Source of the DNA: Mytilus galloprovincialis
Lineage: Eukaryota > Mollusca > Bivalvia > Mytilida > Mytilidae
Assembly: GCF_965363235.1 (NCBI RefSeq)
Contig: NC_134849.1
Span: 50,538,122-50,602,121 of the forward strand
Reading direction: 5' to 3'
DNA: 64,000 nt
The notes under the pieces are model-generated. The model was not told the origin of the DNA. It was given only the letters and a program-made list of their open reading frames with translations, and searched no databases. The position numbers were made by a program, and so were the translations under genes. Within the stretch, counting starts at the first letter, position 1; each line of letters opens with the position of its first letter. Below, piece after piece: positions 37,331 to 51,437 of the stretch.

Positions 37331-40300
37331 CAATTTATTTGACTCTTTATTATTTACATATTTACAATAATAACATATTCAAACAATAATTTTAAAAATT
37401 CAAAAATAAAGAATAACAATGATATATATGATATATACTTTATAAATAAGTAAAATATGTAAGTTTAAAAATGCACTATTCAAACAGGGGAATTAACTCT
37501 TCAAAGAAGACTTAATATTAAAATCTAGAGTTAAAATCACTTCATTCAAAGTTCATTAATTAAGAATCTAAATGATGTGATCATGAAGCATATATGTCCA
37601 TTTTATCATCATACATGTAAGTGTTATATGTGCACAAAAGAATGCATGATGATTTATCAAGCTAATAGTGCCATAAAAGCATTTTACTGTGGATTCATTT
37701 ATTTTTCGTGGGTACCAATTTTCACGGATTAAGGAAAACTTGCATGTTTGTGGATATTTAATATTATGGTTTAAATTTGCAGAAATCAGCATACAAGCAG
37801 AAATTTATTATTTAGCCTATAGACAAATTGTTATTCATTGAACATTTAATTTTGTGGGAGGACATATTAAATAGTAATTTTTTTCATCGCATGATTGATT
37901 GATTGTTGGTTGCATAATGTCCAGTGGCAAATATTTCATGCATGTTCAGGACGATTTTTCATTGCAATACATTTTCTATTTTTAAGATATTTAAAACAAA
38001 AACCTGTTCATTACTGTTCATACATTTACAAAAATAAGGTCTCTATATAAGGGATGTTTTCCTGTCACCAGTGACATTTGATTATTGAGGGATACTATTA
38101 ATGAACTATGATTCTATTACAATGGAGAGATTTACAATGAACACATTTAAAATATGAAAATTATATGTATATAAACATTTACACACACTTAAATAAACCG
38201 GTTTCAATAAAAGATGAAAGACTAAATAATGGTACTACACACAACGAAATACATAAAATGTCCTCAAAACATTTATTTGTGGTCTTCAATAAAATAAGAT
38301 ATAATAACACTGCTACCGTATATAAATAATATCAATCTGTATGTAGGGGAAATTGTTCAACTCTTCTGGTTTTTCTGTTGTTGTTTTTTTAAATCTCATT
38401 ATTTCTATTAAAATAAGAAGATGTGGTATGTCTGCCAATCAGTCGTGTTTCCATCAGAGACCAAATGATACAGAAGTTAACAACTGTAGAAAAGAACCGT
38501 ATAAAATATTTGAAACATCAATGAAAAAAATAACCTTATGAAAAAGAATTATAAATTAACACTTAAAAAAATGAAAGAGACTGCATTTGGGAACAGTCAA
38601 AGGGAAATAACTCTAGCTATGCTCTACTTTAATTTCATCATCTTTATTCACAAAAATTCTAATATTATCTGGTCTTAAAGCATTCCTAAATGAATAATAT
38701 TTTGCAGTGATAGATCATAGATGGGTTACTCAGAATTTAAAATGTACATCTCCGTATAGTTTTCTTTGGACATCACAGATAAAAATCTTAGGAATTTAAA
38801 CTGAAACTACAATCCCTTTCCTTGCCATATTCCCCAAGAATGCAATTTCAAAGATAATGTTTTGCACAAATAAATGGTTTCAGAAACTGCCTTATACATC
38901 GACTGCCCTAGACAATTGTTAACTAGAAATCAAGATAAATTTTAAATCTAATCAATATAAGAGTACTTCATGACTTAATAAAAGTACACAAAACATTTAG
39001 ACAAGGATATCAAAACAGCACTAAAATGATCACAAACAAAATAAAAATGTTATCATTGTGTTCTATTGCATTGGGTATGCAAAGAATCTCAAATTTAGCA
39101 TGAACCTGTCATATTCTGTACAATAAATGATAAGGCTGAAGAAAGATTATATTTTTGTTGCTGTAAATTGTTTTACATACCAATCCTGTGAGACTCTCAT
39201 TGGAAGTCAAGGTCATGCAACATCCCCTTTTTCAGAGAAAGAGAGCTAGGGTGCCAAAGTGATAATTGAAAAGTCCAATAAACAGCAGTTAATGGAAGTT
39301 ATTAACGACCTTGACTGGCTATACCTGATAAAAGTCTAAAAAATTATGTATAAAATGACCAAGAATTACCTTTTAAATCTTAAATATATGAAATAACAAA
39401 GAATTCTTTATCTTGAACATATTTACACTAAGAAATTGGTCATTTATAAGATTCTAGATTGTATTACGGTACAATGTATTAAAGAAATTTACCAAAGGGT
39501 TTTATGATGAGGAGTTTGAAAATTTTTACAATTAAAGATTTCCATGGAAAAAGGGATTAATTTGAATTCAAATACAAGGTTTCAGTCTTAACTTTTCACT
39601 AAATTGCATGCAGTTGATTTAGTGGTAAACAAATTCTGGACATCTTTTAAATTAATGTCTGATTCAAACTCCAAACTTGTATTTATAAAATTGCAAGGAC
39701 TTACCATTGAAAGTTTGAAATAGAATAAGCTTTTAGCTATAGATGAAATTGTGCTATTGAGGAAAAAGTTTTTTAAAAATATTAGCATGATTAGTACAGG
39801 AATAACATATCATAAATATCTCAAAAGCTCTTTGTAATAAATTGACTAAATACATATATAATCATGTTCATTTTAAGTAGCACTGTAATATTAAACTGTA
39901 TCAATTTACAGTCTGCATCACTATTATAATTTTTTCAAATATTGAAAGCATCATTTCAATTAACTAAAAATAAATATTCTAAATTAATTAAAGTACACAA
40001 AACTTAAATTTCACAAAATACCTGAGATTTAAACGTTCCCTCATTACAATGTACATGTATAAGTAATTAAAATAGTTGATACAGTCTCAAATGGGAGACT
40101 ACCCAAAAAACATTTTTTGGAACCTGAAGAAAATATTTTTGACTGTATCAATTATAAGGACAGAAAGAGTAAGACTTAAACAGAATACTTGCCCTATTGA
40201 AATCTGAATGCCACAATGAATTAGTAAACAAAATTACCTATGAAGGTGTCAATAGAGGTACTTCATTTTTGTATTCTTCAATATTCTAGCCAATTTTTCT

Positions 40301-41694
40301 CTATTTTCAAAAATTTGGCCCATTATTTAATATTTTGCGCCTCATTCTCTATTCTCAAATCTGTTGGCCCTTTTAATGCAGTTTTTTGGCACATGATTTT
40401 CTGTTGTTATCTTTTTTTTAACCTTTTTCTGCACTTTTTTGCCCAGTAGAAATTGACCTTTCAGAGTGGATAAAAATTATAAATTGCAGTTCTTTGAATG
40501 CAACATTTTGCCTTACTAACATCGACCCCACATCTCTTTTATCAAAGCATTGTGGTATTAAAAGCAGAGAAATAGGTGGTTTTATGAAACAGTCAAATGA
40601 CAAGAAATTCAAAATAACAAGTTAGAAGAATATTTCTGATTTAAGATAAAGATTTCATGTTTAAATATTTAGAGCTGCTGCTTTCATATTTAGATCTTCT
40701 GTTTAAAGATTAAGATCTTCTGTTTAAAGATTAATTTCTTCTGTTTAAAGATTAAGATCTTCTGTTTTAAGATTTAAATTTTCTGTTTTAAGATTAAGAT
40801 CTTCTGTTTAAAGATTTAAATTTTCTGTTTAACAATGTCCTATCTATTTATTCAGGAAACTACAATAACATATCACAGATAATAAAATACATAATGATCG
40901 ATCAACAACTGGTTTTATATTTATATGACATACATAACATATAATGATATATGTAATAACAGTCAAAAGTTAATAAAACTTTCTAGATAGCTATAAGTCC
41001 TGACTCATATAACATATGTGTTGCTGAAACAAGCTTTGGAATATAAGGTTCTTAGGGAGTGGATTTTATTTTTAAATGATAAATTTCAATCCACACATCA
41101 TAGAATGAATATCTAACCTTTTCTTAATCATTTCATTAAAAACTTTTTTCCTTTTGTCAGCTGAAAAATGTTATGCTTCAGTTTGCATAATGAATCAAAT
41201 GAATATATATTGAGATCAATAATTGAGCTTTGTTATTTAATGTCTATTCTGAATCTTTATATCTATTACTTGATTGATCCGGAGTTAAGACCTATTAGTA
41301 ACAAACTGTATTTATTGTAAGATCATTTCTGTCCAAGAGATTTCTCCAAGTTTGAGACTAAGTGGAATAATTGTGATACAATGATATCCATTTTACCATA
41401 TTTCTTATGATGGCTCTATCTTAATTAATCTTATAATAGAACTTATTATAAATGTGGTGTCAGATATAATTCGAAGGAAAAGTGCTATACAACCTTAAAA
41501 TCACTAAAGAACCTTTTTTTATCAGATTTGATATAATAGTTTACAATGATTTGTATCTTGGTCCAAATTACCACCAAGTTTGTAATTTACATTCTTTGCA
41601 ATCCATTTTTTGTAACATCATTATTTTGCTTTGGTTTTTAGTTTTGACTTCAATTTAACAACCATCAAGCAATTGCGTTCTGACAGTTAGTTTT
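37331..41694. other. AT-rich region downstream of the ZNF395-type gene, no exon seen
   Basis: No coding exon found. Part of it must be the 3' UTR of the minus-strand gene ending at 41695. AATAAA words (minus) lie at 41,311-41,316 and again at about 37,334-37,351, so the UTR is either about 0.4 kb or as long as 4.3 kb. Repeat content is lower than elsewhere, but some common phrases occur (for example near 37,690 and 37,925). Confidence 0.4.
40670..40835. repeat. 21-bp minisatellite, about eight copies
   Basis: 'gatcttctgtttaaagatta' repeats with small changes (t for g, a for t), with 'aaattttctgtttaa' variants at the end. It lies in the possible 3' UTR of the ZNF395-type gene. Confidence 0.85.
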
Positions 41695-44600
41695 TTAATC
41701 TGTAAATCTTGAGCACGCCTTTTTCCATTTACACTGTGTGCACCACATTTCACGGTTTTCCATACCATATACTTTTCGACATTTCCGTACTTCACTACGT
41801 GGTTTTTTATGGAGTGCCGCTGATTTTGGTGATTGTCCAAACATGTGAGACTTAGGAGATTGTGCTTGGTGTTGTTGTAATCTGTCCTGAGGTGAAAGCT
41901 TGGTCATTCTAATAGGGGATGACACCTATAAATAAAGAGATAAATACCATGATATGTTATTGGCTCTGCCACAGGAATAACTCAATGTGGTTGGTTATGA
42001 CACATGAATGGATAAACCATTATTTCTTTTCTTTCATAGCAAGTTTTCTGCATACAAGTGAAAACTTTTGAGAAAAAAAATCATATATTTGCACATACAA
42101 TGCACCAGTATAATCAGAGGTATATATTATTCAGATAATAATTTAGGTTGGGGCCAGGAGACCTAATCCTCTCTACATGAAGCTACATATATATGGTTAA
42201 TGCTTAGATGTTTAACAAATCCTACTTAAAACAATGCAATGTTGCTAGCCCCCTTCTCGTTTTAAAATCCTAGATCCACTTCTGGTATACATTGTAACTT
42301 TACAAAAAATCAGCTTAAATTCTCAACATCAACTGAGCCCCTTTTGTGTGTATTAATTGAACTGTATCAAACAATACATACAACTGTCTAAAGATGTTAT
42401 AAAATAACTTACAGCAGATGACACTGGAGACAAGTTTACAGCACTGTTCTGCCATGATAGTGACCTTTTCATCTGTGGCATGGAAATAGGAGCTGTCAGC
42501 TCTTGGTGTGGAAAAACACCTCCTGATGGCACTGATGAGGCATACATATGGGAATAACTGTGCTCCTATAAATAAGAAATGAAATATTTGAATGATCTGA
42601 AAACAAATATATATCATTGATGCATCAGGGAATTATACTATGACATTGTCAAACTAAAAACAGCATAAGATAACTTTGTCAATGAATATACACTCATATG
42701 CGGCTTAGCTTAGAGAAAGGTAGTGCGACGGAATCAGTCACACAAACTTTATTAGATTAACTCTCTAAGGAACGATCGTTTCCATTGGTCAATTCAAACC
42801 TTCGACCTCACACCTTCGAAAATAGAAAACACATACTATAACGTTGAATGGACTGATTAATATTCACGTATCTGGTCAAGGTCGTTTAAAGCTTCCATTG
42901 ACATATTCTCATACATGATTCCAATCACAATTCTAGCTTTTATAAATGTGCATGTGAAATTCATTGGTTTTATAGTTTTCTGCAATTGGTAGTAAAGTTT
43001 AAACTTTAAAATCTTAACAGTTTTCACATCTAAATATTCAATTTAAATGTCTCCTCTAGATCAAGGGACGACATCAAAAGTTCAATGTAGGATAAAAAAA
43101 AACTCAATTCACATATTTTTTCATTTATTCCCCCCCTTGCTTATCCTGCATTTTCTTTTACTCAATGGACTCGATGAATTAACGTTGTACTTGAAAAATG
43201 AAACCGTACTACTTCATATCCTTTTCCAAGTTTTATGTATTCGACATAGGATAGCGATTTTTTTCTGATTCTGTTTACTTGAAGAAAAAAAATCCCGAAA
43301 TTGTAAGTAAATTCATAACATGTAACCAACCATGCATTGTTAAGAAAAAACGGAGATGGCCAATCATGGCACAGGGGATGATTAAATGTAGTTTATAAAC
43401 TCCAACGATATACTTCCTTAGGTTTTGCTATTCTCGGTTGAAAAACGAACGTAAATTATATATTGTAAATATTTATAGACCGTTGGTTTTCCCGTTTAGA
43501 TGGTTTTACAGTTAGTAATTTTGGGGACCTTTATAGCTTGTTGCAGGGGTTCAAATTAGCGGTGGTCCGAGGTCCGCGACCTTCCACTTTTGCAAGCGGA
43601 CCTTCGTTTTGGTTACTAGCTACGCCCGACGGACCTTCGATTTGAAAGAAAATAAAAAATAACTTCGCAGACCTTTTTATCAAAATTTCCAAATAAACGA
43701 TCTCAAAATAAATTCTCATCTTTATTATTCATGACAGCAATATTCATTTTATCCAACCGCTAATTTTATACCGAAAATCGTTAAAAAGTAATTTGTAAAT
43801 CCGAGTGAAATCGTATCTGACTGACAACATCAACATAGAAAAACAATGGATGCCATATATAAACCGGAAATGAAGATAATTACAATACCGGATCAGTTTC
43901 CGGGACGGATAAGGGTAATTCCGGGTTTGCCGATCAAATACAATAAAAACTAGATTTGTAATTGCTAGCAATAACGGATGGCACCCTCGTCCCCCCATTG
44001 CCAGGCGAGCGGCAGCCATTTTGAAAATTCAAAAGTCAAAGAGTGCATCAGTCTACTCATGCAAGTTATCATGTTTGTAAAATTTCATTAAGTTTGGAGC
44101 AATTTGAAATTTTGGACAATTTTGCTGTTTCCATGGTTACGGCGGCCATTTTGGAAATTCAAACTTCAAAATGCAACTCTGCATATGTCAGTTACTATTC
44201 TTTTTCTGACGTCGGACACTCAAGTAGATCCATGTGTTCGTGGATAGGTTTTTGTGTCCTGTTAAATTGTTCCTTTTAAAAGTTTTGGATTCTCATAAAT
44301 TCTATGTATAACTTTTGGACTAGTTCGATTTCTGTAATTTATTCTTACATACTTTTGATTTTTTAACCCTGTCTGCGCTCATTGCCTATGTAAAATTTAA
44401 AATTGTTTATAATCCAGGTACTTTTGATAACTATTGTATGCACATTGAACGACAAATTTATGTGACGTATATAATTTTTCTGACGTCAGACACTCAAATC
44501 AATCCATGTGTTCGTAGATAGTAGATGTTGTTGTGTCCTGTTAAATTGTTATACGATGATGACTGATGTTCCCATATTTTGACTATTTTATTGATTGTGA

Positions 44601-47600
44601 TTGTTTATTTAACGCATCATGTAAATGTAACGGAATTTGATGAGACTGTTATTAAAGTAAGAGGGTTAGCGCTATAGAACCAGGTTTAATCCACCATTTT
44701 CTACATTTGAAAATGCCTGTACCAAGTCAGGAATATGACAGTTCTTGTCCATTCGTTTTTGATGCGTTTTGTTTTTTGATTTTGCCATGTGATTATGGAC
44801 TTTCCAAATTGATTTTCCTCTGATTTCAGTATTTTTGTGATTTTACTTTTTCCTATAAAGTTTCATCCAGTTTGCAGCACTTAATTTTTTTTTGAAATTT
44901 TGAACATTTGTGCTGCAAACATGGTTACAGTAGATAATTCCAAAATTCTAAAAGCAGACATCTCAATGCCACATGTCATGTTATATATCAATACAGTTTC
45001 ATTTACTTTGGTGCAATACTCTTTGAGAAAATGCTGATTTTATGCATTTTTCCATAGGGTCAATGTTAAACTTGTCCCCAGTTTCCATGACAACGGCGGC
45101 CATTTTGGAGTTTCCAAATATCGTTTTGGCATCTTGGCATACTGGGTAATATTTTTATAAAGTTTCATCCAGTTGGGTCTTATAACGACAGAGTTAGAAT
45201 TTTTGATATTTTAGCTGTTTCCATGGTAACGGTAGCCATTTTGAAAATTCCAAGATCAAAATGCAGCTCAAGCCATGCCTGTTAATATTTAAGTGAAGTT
45301 TCGTGCAGTTTGGAACACTTTGAATATTTTCGGATTTTTGCTGTTTCCATGGAAACGGCAGCCATTTTGACCATTCCAAAGTCAGGTGCACAACTTCAGA
45401 TGCTGGTGCACATTGTGGTATACTTCCATCAACATTGGTCAACTCAATTCCAAGAAACTGCGTGGACAAAATGTGTGGAAGAAGAATAAGGAAAAAAAGA
45501 ATCGATGAATAACAATACGTCACCCCAACTCCGTTGAGGGTGCCATAAAAATAATGTCAGGCTTGAAGTTGTGACAAAATACATCTAAGATTATGAAATA
45601 TAATCACTAGAATTGAAAACCAAAAGATATATGGAAAAGAAAGAAAGACCAGAAAATATTTTAGGTTGAAACTCAAAATTACTTAATAAGTTTTTTAGTT
45701 GACAAATTTCCATGTCAACATCCAATACAATGTGACAGCATTTTTCTTTTATCATTAATACATGTGGATATGACATGCAGATGTTTTTAAAGTGTAAACA
45801 AATTACTGCAATTCCAAGGGGTAATTTCTCCTCAATTTTTAGGGGCCTGTAAATAGCTGGAAGTTTCGTACTTTATTATCAAAAATAGTGCAACTAGATA
45901 TGATACAATGTAACAAAGTAACAAGCTCTAGTGGACTTTTAAAATCGAGTTGAAGTAGTGTGAGCCCTGAGGTAATGATATGATACAATGTAACAAAGTA
46001 ACAAGCTCTAGTGGACTTTTAAAATCGAGTTGAAGTAGTGTGAGCCCTGAGGTAATGATATAATTAGTAATTAATTACTAATCTTGGTTACAACACACCT
46101 ACCAACAGTGACACCCTACCAAATAAAAAAAAATAAAGATAATATGAATTCATAATATACAAGACAATTATATTTATTAGTTTATTGAACATATTATACA
46201 ACAGTGACACTGACAATGTAACAAGATAACCTAACACCAAAGGCACAATAATTTTGTATCTTACTGTGTTATAAAATATTTCAAGTAAAAGTAGGACCTG
46301 CAATTTAGGTTGTGGACCTTTCAGTTTTGAGTGTCAAAGGTCCTGGACCTTCCAGTACCAAATGTTAATTTGAACCCCTGTTGTTGTTCAGTGGCTCCGG
46401 GTTGAAGGCCGTACATTGACCTATCATGGTTTACTTTTATAAATTGTTATTTGGATGGGGAGTTGTCTCATTGACATTCACACCACATCCTCCTATATCT
46501 ATGTAAATAGACACAAACAGTTTTTAAAAAAGTGTTTATTCATTAAATCATTCAAATGTATCGATAGAAAGGTGAGTTTCTTCTTGTGCATGCATTTAGT
46601 CATCCTTAATTTCTTGATATTTTGTTTATCAGTTTATCATACACGTTTCGTTTTGTATTTCATTTTAAATACGAATACATACTACATATACTTAAGCGGA
46701 AAGTTCAACAATGTTATGCAGCTCTATTCTTACAGTATAAAATTGAAAGATAAATGTTCATCCATTTAAAATCGAAAACAGTACATTTATATTTAAAAAA
46801 AGATGTGATATGATTGCCAATGAGACAACTATCCACAAGAGACCAAAATGACACAGAAATTAACAACTATAGGTCACCTTACGGCTTTCAATAATGAGCA
46901 AAGCCCATACCGCATAGTTAGCTATAAAAGGCCCCGAATTCAAACAAGAGAATTGTTCCTTATAAACTACGATTTCTCACAAGTATTAATTTATTATTTA
47001 GTTCCACACATGCATAAGAAATAATCTTCGCCGATGTAACAGTTCAATTTATTACAACAACATGCCTTCACTGAATTCATTCAGGTGCACCAATGATACG
47101 ATTAAAGTTATTTTGTTTCTATCTTTGGGGGACAATTTCCTCCGTTTATGGTACGCTTATAGCTACATTTTTGTACTGTGTGTATGTTTTATAGCATGAA
47201 AATAATAAAAGAGGAATGTCAGTGCAACCACTGATTAATGATTGTAATGGATCAGTATTATGAGATACTGATTATAAGTGACTATGACATTGTTAGGATT
47301 ATAACCTATCGTCAGTATGAAAGAAATTAAAAGTGGTTCATATATTCATCCGTATAAAAGCGGCACATGTATTTTATTTTATCCTTATATTTCTCATCAT
47401 GCCGGGTACAAGATAATTGAGTTGCTGCATGTAAAGAACTTAGAATATTATTTAAAACAAACTATCAGTATAATATTTCGACCCCACTATTTGAAGTTAA
47501 TAACTATCAGTATAATATTTCGACCCCACTTTTTGAAGTTAATAAAACATTCATTTATTTCTTTTGACCAAAGGTTTGTAAACTATACTATACAAATCAT

Positions 47601-50600
47601 TGTTTTGACGTTCGTAGTAACATAGTAAATTCCATTGTCGGTCACCTGTGTCAATTCACGTGCACACTTATTACATTGTTGTTGTATTTAAATCTTTCGG
47701 CCAATGAAATGAGACGTTACAAGTTGTTTGTTTGTGTTACGCCAGAATGTTATCAATGAACTATCAAACGCTAAAGTCGACTGCATTTCAGTATATACAC
47801 TTAATAATGTCATAGGTTTGAAAATAAAAACATTACATTATAATTAATTTCAGTGATGGTCATAGAATGTGAAATGTTTACAATTACAAAGTGAAAATTG
47901 TAAGTGCATGAACTTTTATTTGCTTCTATAATGAATCAATTCACTGTTCAATTTTAAATCAGCTTGACTAGTAAAACAATTTGTAATTGATATCAATTAG
48001 CTTAAAAGAGGTTTGTGAATATATTTTCCCCTAAATTTCAAACATTAAAATCTCAATTATACATTTATAATTTAAAAATTATATTTAATGTGGCAGTTTT
48101 TGGTTTCTCAAAAACAGTGGACAGAGTACTAGTATTTCCTGTTAATGAAAATATAATATATATACGTAAAAAATATTTGTCTTCTTACATAAACAATTAT
48201 GATATATATGAATGTCTGTTAATATTCTTCAGGAAACCCATTAAAAAAATCTCAGACTTTTCAGTATAACCTGTTGCTGGCAGCTAAGCTCTAAACAATT
48301 TTATTTACCTTCATATCAATTGTTTCTGGTTTAGTTTCTGGTATATCAACTTTTCTCTGATAATCATGGTCTGTAATATACTGCACAGGGTCCATGTAAT
48401 TATGGTCTGGAGGTGAGGACGTGAACATATCTGAGAAAGTCTTTGTAACATTGTCAACATTCACTTCTATCTCTGTGTAATAAAATTCCTCTTCATGGTC
48501 AGACATGTCAGAATCAGAATCTTTGCCCCTGTAATCAAATATTTGTTCCTGTATTACAATCAAAGTTTATATCTTTTTCTTATCAATTTTCCTTTTTTAT
48601 TCAAACTTCATTCACATGTTCACCACAAATTTTCTCAAAAAAAAAACAAAACAAAAATTCCACATTGCATACACATTTAAAGATGAACAGTTATGGCCTA
48701 AGGGAGATAAGTCAATCTTTTATGAAAATGGTCAGGGTTATAGATACATTGACTGTAATGTCTCAGCATATATGCCTTAATGTCCTCCTAGTATGTTCCT
48801 TTAATAACAAACTGATTATAGTATAATTGATAAATTTTGCATTCGACATTGATACTGTGGATATTTCTTGTATGTCATGGCCTTTTAAAATGTATATTTA
48901 TTCTTCTTGTGAGCAAGCTCTTCATTGTCAGTGTTTCTATATTTACATGCTGGTCTCAACATAATATGAGTATCCCAGTGACAGATCTAGAACTTTTTGT
49001 AAGGGGGCCTGCTGACTGACCTAAGGCTCCAGTCACTCTTCAGTGATTCCCTATATATATTCAACCAAATTTTTCCCACAAAAAGGGGGGACAGTCCCCC
49101 TGGATCAGCCTATGTATACATACCCCAAGTGGTTTGTCCTGACATGTTTTTCTATTGCAGATTCTGTGTTGTGAACTTTTCCACATCCTTTCCAAGTACA
49201 CTGGAACATAGTTCTGGTCATACCCTAAAATTGAAAAATCAAAATATGGATTCCAAATAGTACTGCTCTGACCTTAAAAAAATAATATTAAGTAAAGTCT
49301 AAATTAAGATTTTTTTTCAATTTTGCATATATGTATTATAAATCAAAATACTATCTACACTGATATATATATCTCTTAATACTCATAATACACATATTAC
49401 AATTGGTTTCAAATTATTGTCTTTCTTATCATGCTGAAAGAAATCATTGAAAATAAACTAAAAATCTGCCAAAATCTATCTAAATTTTAGTTTAAAGCTC
49501 AAACAGTCTTTCAGTAATGTCATAAAATGTTGTTGGATTATCAAAGTACACATATTCAACTGTAATATCATACTACAAATTCTAAAATAAATTGAGATTT
49601 TGTGACAATGATCCTGGTTTGAAAAAAAAACATATGCCTTAACTGTATTTAAATGTGCCAAGGAAAGTTACTTTTTTCCCTGTTTTAATATTAAATATAA
49701 GTTACTAGTAAAAAGATCAGATCATAAGGAACATGACGTGTACTAAGTTTCAAATTGATTGGTCTTCAGCTTCATCAAAAACTACCTTGACCAAAAACTT
49801 TAACCTGAAGCGGGACGAATGGACACACAGAAGAATGAACCAACGGACGCACAGAAGAACGAACCAAAGGACGGACAGACCAGAAATCATGATGCCCCTC
49901 TACTATCGTAGGTGGGGCATAAAAATAGGATAGGTAGGTAGGTAGGGATATTTTTATTCTATGCTTTATTTTAACATTGAGTCTATGGTAGCAACATTCT
50001 GACTTTAATGAGGGTAGGTAGGGTAACCGGATCCACATTTATTTTTATTTCGCCTTATATAAAAAACTAAAGGCTATTAAGAGCCTGTGTCGCTCACCTT
50101 GGTCTATGTACATATTAAACAAAGGACACAGATGGATTGATGACAAAATTGTGTTTTGGTGATGGTGATGTGTTTAAAGAATTTACTTTACTGAACATTC
50201 TTGCTTTTTACAATTATCTCAATTTATAATGAACATGGCCCATTAGTTACAGAGGAAAATATTTTGTTAAAATTTACAAAAATTTACAAAATTATTAAAA
50301 AAAAAAATTGACTATAAAGGGCAATTACTCCTTAAGAGGTCAACTGGCCTTTTTGGTCATGTTGACTTATTTGTGGATCTTACTTTGCTGTTTACAGTTT
50401 ATCTCTATCTATAATAATATTCAAGATAATAACCAAAAACAGCAAAATTTCCTTAAAAAATACCAATTCAGGGGCAGCGACCCAACAACTGGTTGTCGGA
50501 TGCATCTGATAATTTCAGGCAGACAGATCTTGACTTGCAAAACAATTTATCCCATGTCTGAATTGCTCTTAATGCTTTGGTTTTAGAGTTATAAGCCAAA

Positions 50601-51404
50601 TTGTCCGAATTGTCTGAAATTTCACAGCAGATAGAGCTTGACCTAATAAACAATTATATCCCATGTCAAATTTGCTCTAAATGCTTTGGTTTCAGAGTTA
50701 TAAGCCAAAATCTACATTTTACCCCTATGTTCTATTTTTAGCCATGGTGGCCATCTTGGTTGTTTGGCCCGGTCACGCCACACATTTTTTAAAACTCCAA
50801 TGATGATTGTGGCCAAGTTTAATTTGGCCCAGTAGTTTCAGAGGAGAAGATTTTTGTAAAAGTTAACGAGGACGGACGACGCGGATGGAGGATGCGGGAC
50901 GCAAAGTGATGAGAAAAGCATACTTGGCCCTTGGGCCAGGTGAGCTAAAAAAAATAAGATGTTGTATGATTCCACAATAGACAATTATGCATTTCTGATC
51001 ATTTCTCATATTTACATATCACTTTTCTATAAAAATTCCTAAAATTTTTGGGGAATAAACTAAATAAAACAAGAACCTTATTCTTAAAATGTTAAAACTC
51101 TTTGTGCTATTTCAATAAGCAAACAAGCCTTATGTTTTCTTATCCATGTCATAAGTGCATGCTTCAATGTGTGTTTTTAATGTATGCATATAATATATAA
51201 ATATATGATCTCCGGCTTTCTATGTTTGAATGTCACAGTGTTTGTGTTGTTTGACACACAGGTATGAGGGGAGATATTTAATATACATGTATATGTATAT
51301 TTACTGAATACAGTGTGTATATATTTAGATATATTTTAAAGAACACGTCTCCTATCTGTGGTTTTTATATATCCATAACTAAGAGATGAACATGTGAAAA
51401 AAAA

Positions 51405-51437
<33 letters not shown>

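Larger units (their letters stand above)
43544..46380. mobile_element. 2.8-kb transposon in intron 5 of the ZNF395-type gene, 6-bp target duplication
   Basis: Ends 'caggggttcaaatta' and its complement, with flanks TTGTTG at 43538-43543 and 46381-46386. The flanks join into an ordinary family A copy ('tatagcttgttgttc'; compare 63,765-63,785), which proves insertion into that repeat. Inside, beyond the 15-bp perfect TIR, both ends keep 'ggtcc...ggacctt' words in inverted order. The middle (44,050-45,390) has about five copies of a block with 'gctgtttccatggtaacgg' and 'cggccattttg'. An 80-bp tandem duplication lies at 45,898-46,057. No transposase frame was found, so it is non-autonomous. Confidence 0.82.

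Noticed and set aside
45194-45523. 109-aa minus-strand protein with a hydrophobic start
   Set aside because: It is built from the repeated 'ccatggtaacggcggcc' blocks (KWLP.PWKQ twice) inside a transposon; the N-terminal hydrophobicity comes from T-rich repeat DNA.
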